Shown here: positions 18,188 to 27,376 of the stretch, piece after piece | How the letters are laid out: each line of letters starts with the position of its first letter | How positions within the stretch are numbered: position 1 is the stretch's first letter | Translations under genes and position numbers: made by a program | Notes under the pieces: generated by a model | The model's input: the letters and a program-made list of their open reading frames with translations, nothing else | Told to the model about the DNA's origin: nothing | Database searches by the model: none | From: Bacteroidota bacterium | GTDB lineage: Bacteria > Bacteroidota > Bacteroidia > Bacteroidales > Prolixibacteraceae | Direction: 5' to 3' | NCBI GenBank assembly: GCA_023428545.1 | Contig: JAEYXH010000001.1 | Coordinates: forward strand, 1-52,804 | Length of the DNA: 52,804 bases

Positions 18188-19750
18188 ATGAAAACACTAA
18201 AAACATCTGCTTTTGCCATCATGGCATTTTTCCTGATGATGACCCTGATCCCGTTCAGTGGCAATGCCCAGGAACCGAAAACCGCTACCGCTCTTGACCA
18301 GAATATAAGTATATATGCTGAAAATGAGCCTCTCTCAGATGTTATTGAGAAAATCTGTAAATACCTCAATATCGATTACTCCTACAATGCAAGATTGGTC
18401 GCCGACAAGAAGATCAGCCTGAACATCTCCAACAAGCCCATCAAGTTCGTACTTGATAAACTGATGAATGATTTCTACCTGATTTTTGAAATTGAAGGTA
18501 ACCTGATGGTTGTCAGGGAATATGTGCCATTGGAAGAATCGGTTGATTATGAGCGCACTGCCCGCGATTTTGGGGTCAACCGGGGATTTATGATTGAGAA
18601 CCCCAAAGCCAAGTCGATAACCATCAAGTTTAAATCGGCCAGCAACCTGATCATCATCCCGGTCACCATCAACAACTCCGACACCCTGAATTTCATCCTG
18701 GATACCGGGGTTCGATATCCCATCATTACCGAGCTTCCGTTTGTCAATAAGCTGAACCTCAATTATCTGACTCCCGTCGAAGTGAAAGGCCTGGGTGAAG
18801 GACAAACACTTACTGCCTACCGATCGGGGTCTAATACCATGAAAATTGATGGAATGGTTGCCCGAAACCAGGAAGTGCAAATGATTATCGATGAAAACTT
18901 CCAGATCAGCCACATCCTGGGTATTCCTGTGCATGGACTGATCGGATTCAACCTGTTTAAGGATTATATCGTAAAAATTGATTACCAGCGGGAAAGCCTG
19001 ACATTGTACCGTCCTGAACATTATAAATACAGGGATCGGGAAAGAGATATCATTTTACCTCTCGATATCGATAACAACAAGCCTTATATCCATACCAGCA
19101 TAGTGATGGAAGACCTGACCGAAGTGCCTGTCCGCCTGCTGGTTGATACCGGTGCCAGTGATGCATTGTGGCTGGCTGAAAAGTCGGACGACCGTATCAA
19201 AATCCCGGAGCGCCGCATGGATAGTTTCCTGGGCCGTGGCCTTTCAGGCGACCTGTTTGGAACCAAAGGCAGGATTGACGCCATTTGGGTAGGACCCCTG
19301 GTTCTTCCAAAACCAATCGTTGCCTTCCCTGAAGATGAACTCATTCTCCAGCTGATTTCTGCCAACGACAGGAATGGTACCCTGGGGGCTGAAATCCTGC
19401 GTCGGTTCGTTGTTACCATCGATTACCGGAACTCGAGACTGACCTTAACCCGCACGCCACTTGTGAAGGAAGCCTTTAATTACAATATGAGTGGGATGGA
19501 AGTAATAAATCCGATGCCCGGATTACCTATATTTACCATATCTTCCATCCAGGAAAACTCTCCTGCATGGCTGGCTGGCCTGAAAGAAAATGACCAGATA
19601 ATATCGATCAACAATAACAATCATAATTCAATGTCACTCAACGATATAAATCTTTTGCTGCAAAGCAGGGAAAATCGTAAGGTAAAAGTCAAGGTGCTGC
19701 GCGATGGTGAAGAGCTCCGCACCTCATTTGAACTGAAAAGCGAAATTTAA
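18188..19750 (+). CDS. STN - double aspartyl protease - PDZ protein
   Basis: 520 residues. Signal peptide to ~27 (FSGNAQ); STN domain ~38-112 (ENEPLSDVIEKICKYLNIDY); first retropepsin-like lobe ~150-280 with FILDTGVR (D172) and HGLIGFNLF (249-257); second lobe ~295-425 with LLVDTGAS (D320) and NGTLGAEIL (396-404); PDZ domain ~450-515 (SPAWLAGLKENDQIISINNN). Two-lobed DTG proteases with PDZ occur in Bacteroidota, but the STN module is normally found on TonB-dependent transducers that signal to FecR. Its position right after the anti-sigma gene suggests it talks to FecR or cleaves a partner. It overlaps the next gene by one base (TAATG), so the two are translationally coupled. Role inferred only. 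Confidence 0.85.
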   Translation: MKTLKTSAFAIMAFFLMMTLIPFSGNAQEPKTATALDQNISIYAENEPLSDVIEKICKYLNIDYSYNARLVADKKISLNISNKPIKFVLDKLMNDFYLIFEIEGNLMVVREYVPLEESVDYERTARDFGVNRGFMIENPKAKSITIKFKSASNLIIIPVTINNSDTLNFILDTGVRYPIITELPFVNKLNLNYLTPVEVKGLGEGQTLTAYRSGSNTMKIDGMVARNQEVQMIIDENFQISHILGIPVHGLIGFNLFKDYIVKIDYQRESLTLYRPEHYKYRDRERDIILPLDIDNNKPYIHTSIVMEDLTEVPVRLLVDTGASDALWLAEKSDDRIKIPERRMDSFLGRGLSGDLFGTKGRIDAIWVGPLVLPKPIVAFPEDELILQLISANDRNGTLGAEILRRFVVTIDYRNSRLTLTRTPLVKEAFNYNMSGMEVINPMPGLPIFTISSIQENSPAWLAGLKENDQIISINNNNHNSMSLNDINLLLQSRENRKVKVKVLRDGEELRTSFELKSEI

Positions 19751-21300
19751 TGATCTTATCCGCAAGGATGGCAGGCCTTATGTTCCTGCTGCTGGTCTCC
19801 CTGGGAACCTCAGGGAGACAGCAGCAGGATTCTGTTTTGAACAGGATTATATCCGTTCATGCAGACAGCACATCCATTGCCAATGTCTTGCGCCAGATTA
19901 CCAACCAGGATCAAATCTTCTTTTCCTATGATGCCTCCTTGGTCAATGCCGAACGAACGGTCACGGTCAACAAGGATCGCGAGCCATTGATCGGTATCCT
20001 GAAGATCCTCTTTCCCCATGGGGAATTCAGTTTTGTGGAAAAGGAGGACTACATTATCATTACTTCACTTGAGGAGCACAATAATGACACTATCCCGGGA
20101 GACCCTGAACCGGACGGGGTAAAATATGCCTTCATCCAGGGGAAAGTTACCGACCTGGTTACCCGCGAGCCCCTGTCTTATGTGAGTATTTCAGTAAAAG
20201 GCCATCCCTTCGGTACCATCACCAACCAGGATGGCGAATACGTTTTTAAGATACCTGAGCCCTATTGGCAGGATTCTGTGACTTTCAGTTTTGTAGGTTA
20301 TGCTACAGGCACCCTGGCCCACCAACAGCTCCTTGAAAATGGATCCATACAATTGAGGCCAGTCACCATGAGAATTAGGGAAGTAAGGGTCAGGGCCATA
20401 TCGGTTGAGGAGATTCTCGAGGGGTTACGTGAAAACATCAGAAGAAATTATGCACTTTCGTCACGGCTGTACACGGGTTTTTACCGTGAAACGGTGAAAC
20501 AGGACGAAGATTATATTTCAGTGTCTGAAGCTGTGGTGGAAGTCCTGAAAGCTCCCTACGATGATGAATTCAGGGAGGACAGGGTGCGCCTGCTTAAAGC
20601 CAGGCGCAGCCCCGATATCAAGCCTTTCAACTGGGTGAATTTCAAACTCCAGGGAGGGCCCTATACCATCACCAAACTGGATGCCGTGAAAACCCATGAA
20701 ACCTTTTTGGATCAAGAGTTTCAGCACCTGTACCGGTATTCAATCACTGATGTCATCTGGTACCAGGACCATCCGGTTTATGTTATCTCCTTCAGACCCG
20801 AGAAGGGCATCTCATATCCCCTTTTCAAGGGTGAAATGTATGTCGACCGCGAAAGTTACGCCCTGCTTTATGCCAGATTCAGTCTCGACAACTATGGGCT
20901 CGGCAAGGCTGAGGAGAACCTTATAAGAAGAAAACCCCGGGGGTTTCGGGTGAAGCCATTAAAAGTTGAATATATAGTGGATTATCAGGTTTATAATCAA
21001 AGAACCTATCTTCACTCAGCTAAGGCCATCGTGGCATTTCGTGTCAGGAGCCGCGGGGATCGGGTAAATTCTGTTTTTGAAAGTGTTTCTGAATTGTTGG
21101 TCACCCAAATCAGGAATACCGACCTTAAACGTTTTCCGGGGAAAGAACTTTTTACAATCCATGATATATTTGCTGAAATGACTGTTGACTATGATGAAAA
21201 GTTCTGGGAGAACTACAATATCATCAAGCCGGATGAAGACCTCGAGCATGCCCTCAAACGCTTTCTGACTCCTGTTGAATCAAATACAACCAACGACTAA
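19750..21300 (+). CDS. STN + carboxypeptidase-regulatory-like domain protein
   Basis: 516 residues. Signal peptide to ~22 (LVSLGTSGRQQQ); STN domain ~30-98 (ISVHADSTSIANVLRQITN); carboxypeptidase D regulatory-like sandwich ~127-205 (IQGKVTDLVTREPLSYVSIS, GTITNQDGEY); then ~310 residues (from ISVEEILEGLRENIRRNY) of a beta-rich domain seen after such sandwiches in Bacteroidota. The first two domains are those of the N-terminus of a SusC-like TonB receptor, but no plug or 22-strand barrel follows. Thus it could be a signalling partner of FecR without being a transporter. Its ATG overlaps the preceding stop by one base. Confidence 0.82.
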   Translation: MILSARMAGLMFLLLVSLGTSGRQQQDSVLNRIISVHADSTSIANVLRQITNQDQIFFSYDASLVNAERTVTVNKDREPLIGILKILFPHGEFSFVEKEDYIIITSLEEHNNDTIPGDPEPDGVKYAFIQGKVTDLVTREPLSYVSISVKGHPFGTITNQDGEYVFKIPEPYWQDSVTFSFVGYATGTLAHQQLLENGSIQLRPVTMRIREVRVRAISVEEILEGLRENIRRNYALSSRLYTGFYRETVKQDEDYISVSEAVVEVLKAPYDDEFREDRVRLLKARRSPDIKPFNWVNFKLQGGPYTITKLDAVKTHETFLDQEFQHLYRYSITDVIWYQDHPVYVISFRPEKGISYPLFKGEMYVDRESYALLYARFSLDNYGLGKAEENLIRRKPRGFRVKPLKVEYIVDYQVYNQRTYLHSAKAIVAFRVRSRGDRVNSVFESVSELLVTQIRNTDLKRFPGKELFTIHDIFAEMTVDYDEKFWENYNIIKPDEDLEHALKRFLTPVESNTTND

Positions 21301-21311
21301 AAATAAAAACC

Positions 21312-23900
21312 ATGCGTACCTTTTTTGCCTTACTGTTTGCTTTTATGTTTTGTGGGGTCTTTGCCCAGGAAAATGTTCAGATCCTCGATCAGATTTCGGG
21401 AAGATTGCCTGCGGGCATGGAAGCTCTTCCACTGGAGAAAGTTTACGTCATGACCGACAAAGATGTATACACTCCCGGAGAAATCATCTGGTTCAATGCC
21501 ACTGCTATCAGTCGTACAGGTTTTGATGCCCGTAATCTTGGAGGGGAGATCAATGTCAACCTATATGATGCAAGCGGAAAATTTATTACCGGTGACCGCT
21601 ACAAGACCGGCCTGCCGCAGACAGCGGGCGATCTCAAAGTTCCTGAAATCCTGCCACTGGGTGTTTATTACCTGGCCGCCTTTTCTCCCCTGCACCTCGA
21701 TCCTCAGGAAGCATTTGTAAAGACCATTTATATTGACCAGGCCTACGATTCGGAACCGGTGGTATCTCTGGCTACACCTGAAAAGATATATGCTGCCGGC
21801 ACGAAGGCTGCCATATCGCTGAAAGTTGCAGGCCATGACGGTTCATCTGTCGACAGATTTTCTTTCGATTATGCACTCGATCATAAGGGAAAAACGATTG
21901 CCTCAGGAAAGCTTCGTTCCGACAAAGGTTCAGCCTTGATTGAGGCCGACCTGCCTGCGTTAACCGGGAATGAACCGGTAATCCTTACGCTTAGCCATCC
22001 CAAAAATCTTTGGATGTACAAATATGCCCTTAAGACGGATGCCGACTCAGTAAAAGTCACATTTTATCCTGAGGGAGGAAATGTTGTGGCCGGAGCTGTC
22101 GCCAAAATGGGCTTTTATGCCACTCACCAGGGGGGTAATGCCATAGATCTGGAAGCTGATATCCTTGATTCTGATGGGGCCGTGGTTTCAAAGGCATCTA
22201 CGCTGGTTAAGGGCTTTGGTGTTTTTCCATTCCGCATGGAGCCCGGGAAATCTTACAGCATGGTTATCACCAGTGACTATGGGAAAGGCCAGACCTTCAC
22301 CCTTCCCGGACAAACCAGCGACAAAATTGCCTTGGCTGTTGCCCAGACTGACCAGGAAGCGGTGTACATCGACCTTTTTGCGCCCGATGACACTCCCAGG
22401 CAGGTGGCGCTTGCCGTAACCGAGAAATTCAATATGGTTTGGGCAGCCAGCTTCCAACTGACCCGGTCGGCCCGCGTGAAAATCCCGGTGGCTGATTTTG
22501 ATCCCGGTATCCAGATGATTACTGCATTTGATCCATCAGGGAAGGTACTGGCCTCCCGACTGATCTATACTCCGGTAAAGAACCAGTTGAGTGTCGCGGT
22601 CGACCCTGTTGTCGAAAACCAACAGGTCAGGATTACCGTGTCGACTACCAATGGAGCCAATGCACCGGTGCCTGCTTCGCTTGCCCTCACCATTTCTGAT
22701 GAAACCCGGTTCGCCTCACCCGATCAGACCATGCAAACCAGTTTAATGTTCAACGGTGAATTGAAAAACCATGTGCCGGATATGGCCAAATTATTAAATA
22801 ACCAGGCTAACCTCAATATGGCAATCGACTATATTCTTATCGCCAATGAGCTGAAAAGATTCAACTGGGATGAAATTCTTCAGGGATCGGTGGGTTCTGA
22901 TCCTGATGCATTCCTGGCGATGAAGGGAATCAGGGGAAAAGTTACCACCAAGAGGGGAGACCCGGTAGGAGGTGCCTCCCTCACCATGATGAACAGTCGT
23001 GACATGCAAATGTACACTGCGGTGGCCGATGAACAGGGGAACTTTCTTTTCCCCGCGGTAAATCCGGTGCATATCAGTGATTTCAATATCAATGTAACAG
23101 ATTCCAGAGGCAGGTCAGGCTTCGATATTTCGCTGGAACCTTCAATGGCCGAAAGGATTGGTGAAAGGGTGGCTCGCATGAATTGCATTCAGCCTGCAGG
23201 ATTGGGAATGAGAGGACAAAGTCCGGGATATTTTGAGAAGAACAAGGATGTTTTCACCAAGGCCCCGTCCAATGTCAGGCCTTATCAGCCGGGTCCTGCC
23301 CGGGTCAAGAGCGATTCTTACAAAACTCTGTTACAAACTGCCACCAGCCTGATGGAGGTGATCAAGGCGATCAAACCTTATTCGCTAAGTAGCGGACAAA
23401 TTGTTTTTCCGGGCACCATCAACTCCATCAATAACCAGTCAGGAGCACTTATTGTACTCGACGGACAGAAAATGGGCACGCAGGCCGATATTCTGAATAC
23501 CATAAATCCGCAGGATGTCGAAACCATCAACATCTCCCTTGATCCCATGGACATTCAAAAATATACGGGATTCAACAATGTGGGTGTTATCGAGATTGTC
23601 ACCAAGAAAGGTGTTGAAACCCTGGGTGCAAATGTCCCGGGACCTGTACAGGAAGTGCTGTACCAGGATGGTTTCAGGATTCCACGTGTTTTTCTGTCCA
23701 CAACATCATTGCAGGGCAAATCGGGGAAGGACATGCGGACAACGCTGCTGTGGAATCCAGACCTGCAAACCGACAGGTCAGGAAAAATCACTTTCTCTGT
23801 TCCTGTTTCACAGATCCGCTCAGGGTTTAAAGTTTATGTGGAAGGTAATGACGCTGATTGGAACATGGGCGGAAATTCAGCTTCTTTTGTGTTGCCCTAA
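21312..23900 (+). CDS. MG2-like (alpha-2-macroglobulin) protein with TonB-plug domain
   Basis: 862 residues. Signal peptide to ~20 (MFCGVFAQE). The N-terminal sandwich starting LPLEKVYVMTDKDVYTPGE is of macroglobulin MG2 type; further beta domains run to ~600, including a carboxypeptidase-regulatory-like segment (IRGKVTTKRGDPVGGASLTM, ~536). A TonB-dependent-receptor plug-like domain lies at ~700-775 (GALIVLDGQKMG ... NNVGVIEIVTKKG), followed by a final sandwich ending in ASFVLP. There is no barrel. Such proteins are frequent in Bacteroidota but uncharacterised; outer-membrane-associated periplasmic location is inferred. Last gene of the sigma operon, 11 bp after the previous one. The macroglobulin theme next to a protease gene is suggestive of a protease-binding role, but this is speculation. 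Confidence 0.8.
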   Translation: MRTFFALLFAFMFCGVFAQENVQILDQISGRLPAGMEALPLEKVYVMTDKDVYTPGEIIWFNATAISRTGFDARNLGGEINVNLYDASGKFITGDRYKTGLPQTAGDLKVPEILPLGVYYLAAFSPLHLDPQEAFVKTIYIDQAYDSEPVVSLATPEKIYAAGTKAAISLKVAGHDGSSVDRFSFDYALDHKGKTIASGKLRSDKGSALIEADLPALTGNEPVILTLSHPKNLWMYKYALKTDADSVKVTFYPEGGNVVAGAVAKMGFYATHQGGNAIDLEADILDSDGAVVSKASTLVKGFGVFPFRMEPGKSYSMVITSDYGKGQTFTLPGQTSDKIALAVAQTDQEAVYIDLFAPDDTPRQVALAVTEKFNMVWAASFQLTRSARVKIPVADFDPGIQMITAFDPSGKVLASRLIYTPVKNQLSVAVDPVVENQQVRITVSTTNGANAPVPASLALTISDETRFASPDQTMQTSLMFNGELKNHVPDMAKLLNNQANLNMAIDYILIANELKRFNWDEILQGSVGSDPDAFLAMKGIRGKVTTKRGDPVGGASLTMMNSRDMQMYTAVADEQGNFLFPAVNPVHISDFNINVTDSRGRSGFDISLEPSMAERIGERVARMNCIQPAGLGMRGQSPGYFEKNKDVFTKAPSNVRPYQPGPARVKSDSYKTLLQTATSLMEVIKAIKPYSLSSGQIVFPGTINSINNQSGALIVLDGQKMGTQADILNTINPQDVETINISLDPMDIQKYTGFNNVGVIEIVTKKGVETLGANVPGPVQEVLYQDGFRIPRVFLSTTSLQGKSGKDMRTTLLWNPDLQTDRSGKITFSVPVSQIRSGFKVYVEGNDADWNMGGNSASFVLP

Positions 23901-24114
23901 GGTTGGCTACCTCAAACAGGATTGTATATGTCAGAAGCCTGATGAATTTTTGTATTATCCGTTCCGATAATGGGACGATATCCAATTTTTTTAAAAGAGG
24001 ATGATGGTGTTTTAATATTCACATATTCAATGTGGTACCGTTTTTGTGTGCCTGTTTTTGCGGGTAACTGATAAACGTTTCATGAAAAATACCCGAATTT
24101 CAGATACGAATTTA

Positions 24115-24122
24115 TAATTTTG
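24115..24122 (+). promoter_or_regulatory. Promoter -7 element of nadA
   Basis: TAATTTTG, a perfect TAnnTTTG match, ends 25 bp before the nadA ATG. No NiaR/NadR-type operator or riboswitch is recognised in the 23901-24147 gap. Confidence 0.55.
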
Positions 24123-24147
24123 TCGTGCAATTGATGAATTCTGAGAG

Positions 24148-25134
24148 ATGGAAAAATTTGCCCAAATGCTTCAGGAAAAGGGATTTATTGATGAAAAAGT
24201 AGATCCCAATATCAAACTGGTGGATGAGATCAACCGGTTAAAGAAGGAGAAGAATGCAGTGATCCTGAGCCATTATTATGTGGAAGGGGACCTTCAGGAT
24301 ATAGCCGACCATGTTGGCGACAGTCTGGGACTTGCCCAGGCGGCTGCTTCCACCGATGCCGACATCATTGTTTTTGTTGGTGTACACTTCATGGCTGAGA
24401 CGGCCAAAATTATCAATCCTTCCAAAAAGGTTCTGTTACCCGATCTCAAAGCCGGTTGTTCACTGGCAGATTCAGCCCCTGCTGAAAAATTCGCGGAATT
24501 CAAGGCCAAATATCCCGACCATAAAGTGATTTCCTATATCAACTGTACGGCTGAGCTCAAAACAATGACCGATGTGATCTGTACCTCGGCCAATGCCGTG
24601 AAGATTGTGGAGAGCTTCCCTAAAGACCAGCCCCTGATTTTTGCCCCTGACAAGAATCTGGGTAACTACATCAATAACCTGACAGGCCGTGAGATGGTTT
24701 TGTGGGATGGAGCCTGCATGGTTCACGAGAAATATTCGGTTGAAAAAATTGCTGAGTTGATGGATGCCCATCCGGATGCCGAATTTATAGCCCATCCGGA
24801 ATGTGAAAAGCCTGTCCTGATCCTGGCCGACTTTATTGGTTCTACCACGGCATTGCTGAACCGTGTGCAAAGCAGTCCTTCGAAGAAATTCATTGTGGCT
24901 ACAGAAGCCGGAATCCTGCACCAGATGACCAGGGCATGTCCCGACAAGATCTTCATCCCTGCGCCTTCAGTCGATTCAACCTGCGGATGCAACGATTGCT
25001 CTTACATGAAGTTGAATTCGATGCAGAAGCTCTATATCTGCCTGAAGCACGAATTGCCTGAGGTCATTCTCAGTGAAGAGGTAATCAAGGCGGCACAGGC
25101 ACCTATCTTCAGGATGCTTGAATTATCTAAATAA
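24148..25134 (+). CDS. nadA: Quinolinate synthase A
   Basis: 328 residues. It condenses iminoaspartate with dihydroxyacetone phosphate to quinolinate in de novo NAD synthesis, using an oxygen-sensitive [4Fe-4S] cluster. Likely cluster ligands: C104 ([10 protein letters not shown]), C190 (DGACMVH) and one of C279/C281/C284 (STCGCNDC). [14 protein letters not shown] (~41-54) and NCTAELK are family blocks. nadB and nadC are not adjacent. Stop codon lies 2 bp from the stop of the convergent S41 peptidase gene. Confidence 0.97.
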   Translation: MEKFAQMLQEKGFIDEKVDPNIKLVDEINRLKKEKNAVILSHYYVEGDLQDIADHVGDSLGLAQAAASTDADIIVFVGVHFMAETAKIINPSKKVLLPDLKAGCSLADSAPAEKFAEFKAKYPDHKVISYINCTAELKTMTDVICTSANAVKIVESFPKDQPLIFAPDKNLGNYINNLTGREMVLWDGACMVHEKYSVEKIAELMDAHPDAEFIAHPECEKPVLILADFIGSTTALLNRVQSSPSKKFIVATEAGILHQMTRACPDKIFIPAPSVDSTCGCNDCSYMKLNSMQKLYICLKHELPEVILSEEVIKAAQAPIFRMLELSK

Positions 25135-25136
25135 GG

Positions 25137-26756
25137 TTATTTAAGGTTTTCGACCAGCAAGTTTTGCCGACTTACCTCTATTGCCTTCAGCAAGGTTTTA
25201 TCAATTTGCTGTATGATCGGATAGAAGCCCTCTTCGCCCAGGATATTTCTGGCGATATAGGCTTTTAGCTGTGTCTCGATGATTTGTCCTGATATTCTTA
25301 GTCCTGCCTGATTTGCTGGAACCCCTTTGCCTGCAGCATATTTGACGAAACCGTCCATCAGGTTTTGCCTGTCGAGCCACTTTTCCATTTCGCCAACGGT
25401 GATGAACCGTTTCAGCTGGTCGCGATATTGGTCGGTATATTGGAAAGCATATTGGTAAACCAACCCTCTCTGTGCCACCTTATTGAAGTACTCTGATCTT
25501 CCGGCCGTATCGGCAGGCACAAAGATGTCGGGCATGATGCCTCCTCCGCCATAAACCACGCGGCCACTGCGTGTGTAGTATTTCAGTGAATCGGCAAAAC
25601 GGATGCTGTCCTGGTCGAGGAACTCACCGTGTACCATACGCTCGAAGATGTCTTCGTTGTATTTCTCGTTGCCATTGTTGTATGGTTTCTGAATCGATCT
25701 TCCGCTTGGGGTGTAATATCTTGCAACGGTCAGCCTGACTGCGGAGCCGTCGGTAAAGGGTACCTGTTCCTGAACCAGTCCCTTGCCGAACGAGCGTCGT
25801 CCGATGACAATGCCTCGGTCATTATCCTGGAGCGCACCCGCGAAAATTTCACTGGCCGATGCTGAGAATTCATCAATCAGGACAAATACTTTCATATTGG
25901 CAAAGCTGTTTCTTCCCGAAGAATTATAAACTTTTTCAGGTTGTGATTTACCCCTTGTAATCAGGATGGGTTCATCTTTTGCAAGTAATTCGTCGACCAT
26001 CCGGATTACGGCAGTCAGGTAGCCGCCGGGATTACTCCGAAGGTCAATTATTACCTTTTTTGCACCGGCACTGTCGAGATGTGCCATTCCTTCCATGAAC
26101 TCACGATAGGTTTGTTCGGCAAACCTGCTGATTTTGATGAAACCAGTCTCCTGGTCGATCATGTATGTAACATCCACGCTGTAGATGGGTATGTCACCCC
26201 TGATGATTTCGAAGTCGAACAGTTCGGAATAGCCTTTGCGGAGATTGCTCACCTTCACTTTTGTCCCTTTCTGACCACGCAACAATTTCAACACCTGTTC
26301 ATTTTGGATTCCAACGCCGGCAATGGTACTGTCATTCACCATTACAATCCGGTCGCCTGCCATCAGTCCCAATTTTTGGGAAGGCCCACCCGATAACACT
26401 TCGATTACCACCACTGTATCTTCCTGGATGGAGAACTGGACTCCAATACCAGAAAAATTTCCCTGCATTTCCTCTTCAACCCCCTGCATATCTCTGGCTG
26501 GAATATAGGTGCTGTGCGGATCCAGGTTTTCAAGCATCTCGGGAATTGTACTTTCAATGATCTCGCGGGTATCGACACTGTCGACATATGCTTGTTGGAC
26601 AAGCTCCAGAATGGTGGAAAGCTTATTGGCTGAAGCTGTTCTCATGGGCCGGTATTCAGGTTGGCTTTTCCTGTTGAGCAAATTGCCCAGAAGCAGGCCT
26701 GCCACCAGCGTGACTGCCAGTATGAGTGGGATAAATGCCGGATGTTTTCTAAACAT
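25137..26756 (-). CDS. S41-family C-terminal processing peptidase
   Basis: 539 residues. An N-terminal membrane anchor (PLILAVTLVAGLLLGNLL, ~11-28) is followed by a PDZ domain (~95-185, GIGVQFSIQEDT, LMAGDRIVMVND) and the S41 catalytic core. The nucleophile Ser lies in EFSASASE (~297-303) and Lys325 in SFGKGLVQ completes the Ser-Lys dyad; DLRSNPGG is at ~239. A C-terminal ~130-residue extension matches Bacteroidota CtpA-type proteases. It acts in the periplasm on protein C-termini. Overlaps the dCMP deaminase gene by 8 bp, so both are on one message. Confidence 0.94.
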   Translation of the reverse strand: MFRKHPAFIPLILAVTLVAGLLLGNLLNRKSQPEYRPMRTASANKLSTILELVQQAYVDSVDTREIIESTIPEMLENLDPHSTYIPARDMQGVEEEMQGNFSGIGVQFSIQEDTVVVIEVLSGGPSQKLGLMAGDRIVMVNDSTIAGVGIQNEQVLKLLRGQKGTKVKVSNLRKGYSELFDFEIIRGDIPIYSVDVTYMIDQETGFIKISRFAEQTYREFMEGMAHLDSAGAKKVIIDLRSNPGGYLTAVIRMVDELLAKDEPILITRGKSQPEKVYNSSGRNSFANMKVFVLIDEFSASASEIFAGALQDNDRGIVIGRRSFGKGLVQEQVPFTDGSAVRLTVARYYTPSGRSIQKPYNNGNEKYNEDIFERMVHGEFLDQDSIRFADSLKYYTRSGRVVYGGGGIMPDIFVPADTAGRSEYFNKVAQRGLVYQYAFQYTDQYRDQLKRFITVGEMEKWLDRQNLMDGFVKYAAGKGVPANQAGLRISGQIIETQLKAYIARNILGEEGFYPIIQQIDKTLLKAIEVSRQNLLVENLK

Positions 26757-27216
26757 TTTGTTCCTTTAAATTGGATAAATCAATTTCAACATTGGTAACC
26801 TCAATGCCCGCTCTGCGCAAAAGGTTGATGCCATCGGCCGAGCGATAATTTTCGGTGTACACTACCCTTCGAATGCCAGCCTGTATAATCAGTTTGGCAC
26901 ATTCCAAACAAGGTGAGGAAGTAACATACATGGTGGCATCTGCACTGCTGTTGCCCGATTTGGCAACCTTGGTTATGGCATTGGCCTCGGCATGTAAAAC
27001 GTATGGTTTGGTCTGATTGTTTTCGTCTTCACAATTATTTTCAAATCCCGAAGGGGTACCATTATATCCATCAGAAATGATCATTTTGTCTTTTACGAGC
27101 AATGCCCCTACCTGGCGTCGCTTACAATAGCTGTTTTGTGACCATATGGCAGCCATTTTCATATATCGCTGGTCGAGCATGATTTGCTTCTCTTCTTTTG
27201 ATTTCTCCATTTTCAT
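26749..27216 (-). CDS. dCMP deaminase family protein (ComEB-like)
   Basis: 155 residues. Zinc site of cytidine/deoxycytidylate deaminases: HAEANAI (His-Ala-Glu, ~79-81) and PCLEC (two Cys, ~105-109); also NGTPSGFENNCED typical of dCMP deaminases. It converts dCMP to dUMP for thymidylate synthesis; in competence-capable species the homologue is called ComEB. A second ATG lies two codons in (MEKSKEEKQ). Its end overlaps the S41 peptidase start by 8 bp. Confidence 0.92.
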   Translation of the reverse strand: MKMEKSKEEKQIMLDQRYMKMAAIWSQNSYCKRRQVGALLVKDKMIISDGYNGTPSGFENNCEDENNQTKPYVLHAEANAITKVAKSGNSSADATMYVTSSPCLECAKLIIQAGIRRVVYTENYRSADGINLLRRAGIEVTNVEIDLSNLKEQNV

Positions 27217-27304
27217 GCAGTATTGGTAAATTTTACTTTAGAAACATTACAAATGTAAATTGATTTGGATAGAATCTGACACGGGTTCAGTTGCGATTTC
27301 ATAA

Positions 27305-27340
27305 AAACAATAAAGGTGGAATTTATCATTCCACCTTTAA
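27305..27340 (-). terminator. Terminator between the SPOR lipoprotein and dCMP deaminase genes
   Basis: Stem AAAGGTGGAAT/ATTCCACCTTT around a 5-base loop, followed on the minus strand by TTGTTTTTAT. Confidence 0.75.
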
Positions 27341-27376
27341 GTATATAAAATAATCGATTTAATTGGGACTCAATTC

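Noticed and set aside
18335..19021. 228-codon minus-strand frame inside the STN-protease gene
   Set aside because: Antisense to intact STN and DTG motifs; typical high-coding shadow frame.
23515..23970. Second plus-strand frame running past the end of the MG2/plug gene, suggesting a frameshift
   Set aside because: The main frame ends in a normal C-terminal strand (ASFVLP) and the other frame has no domain; no frameshift needed.
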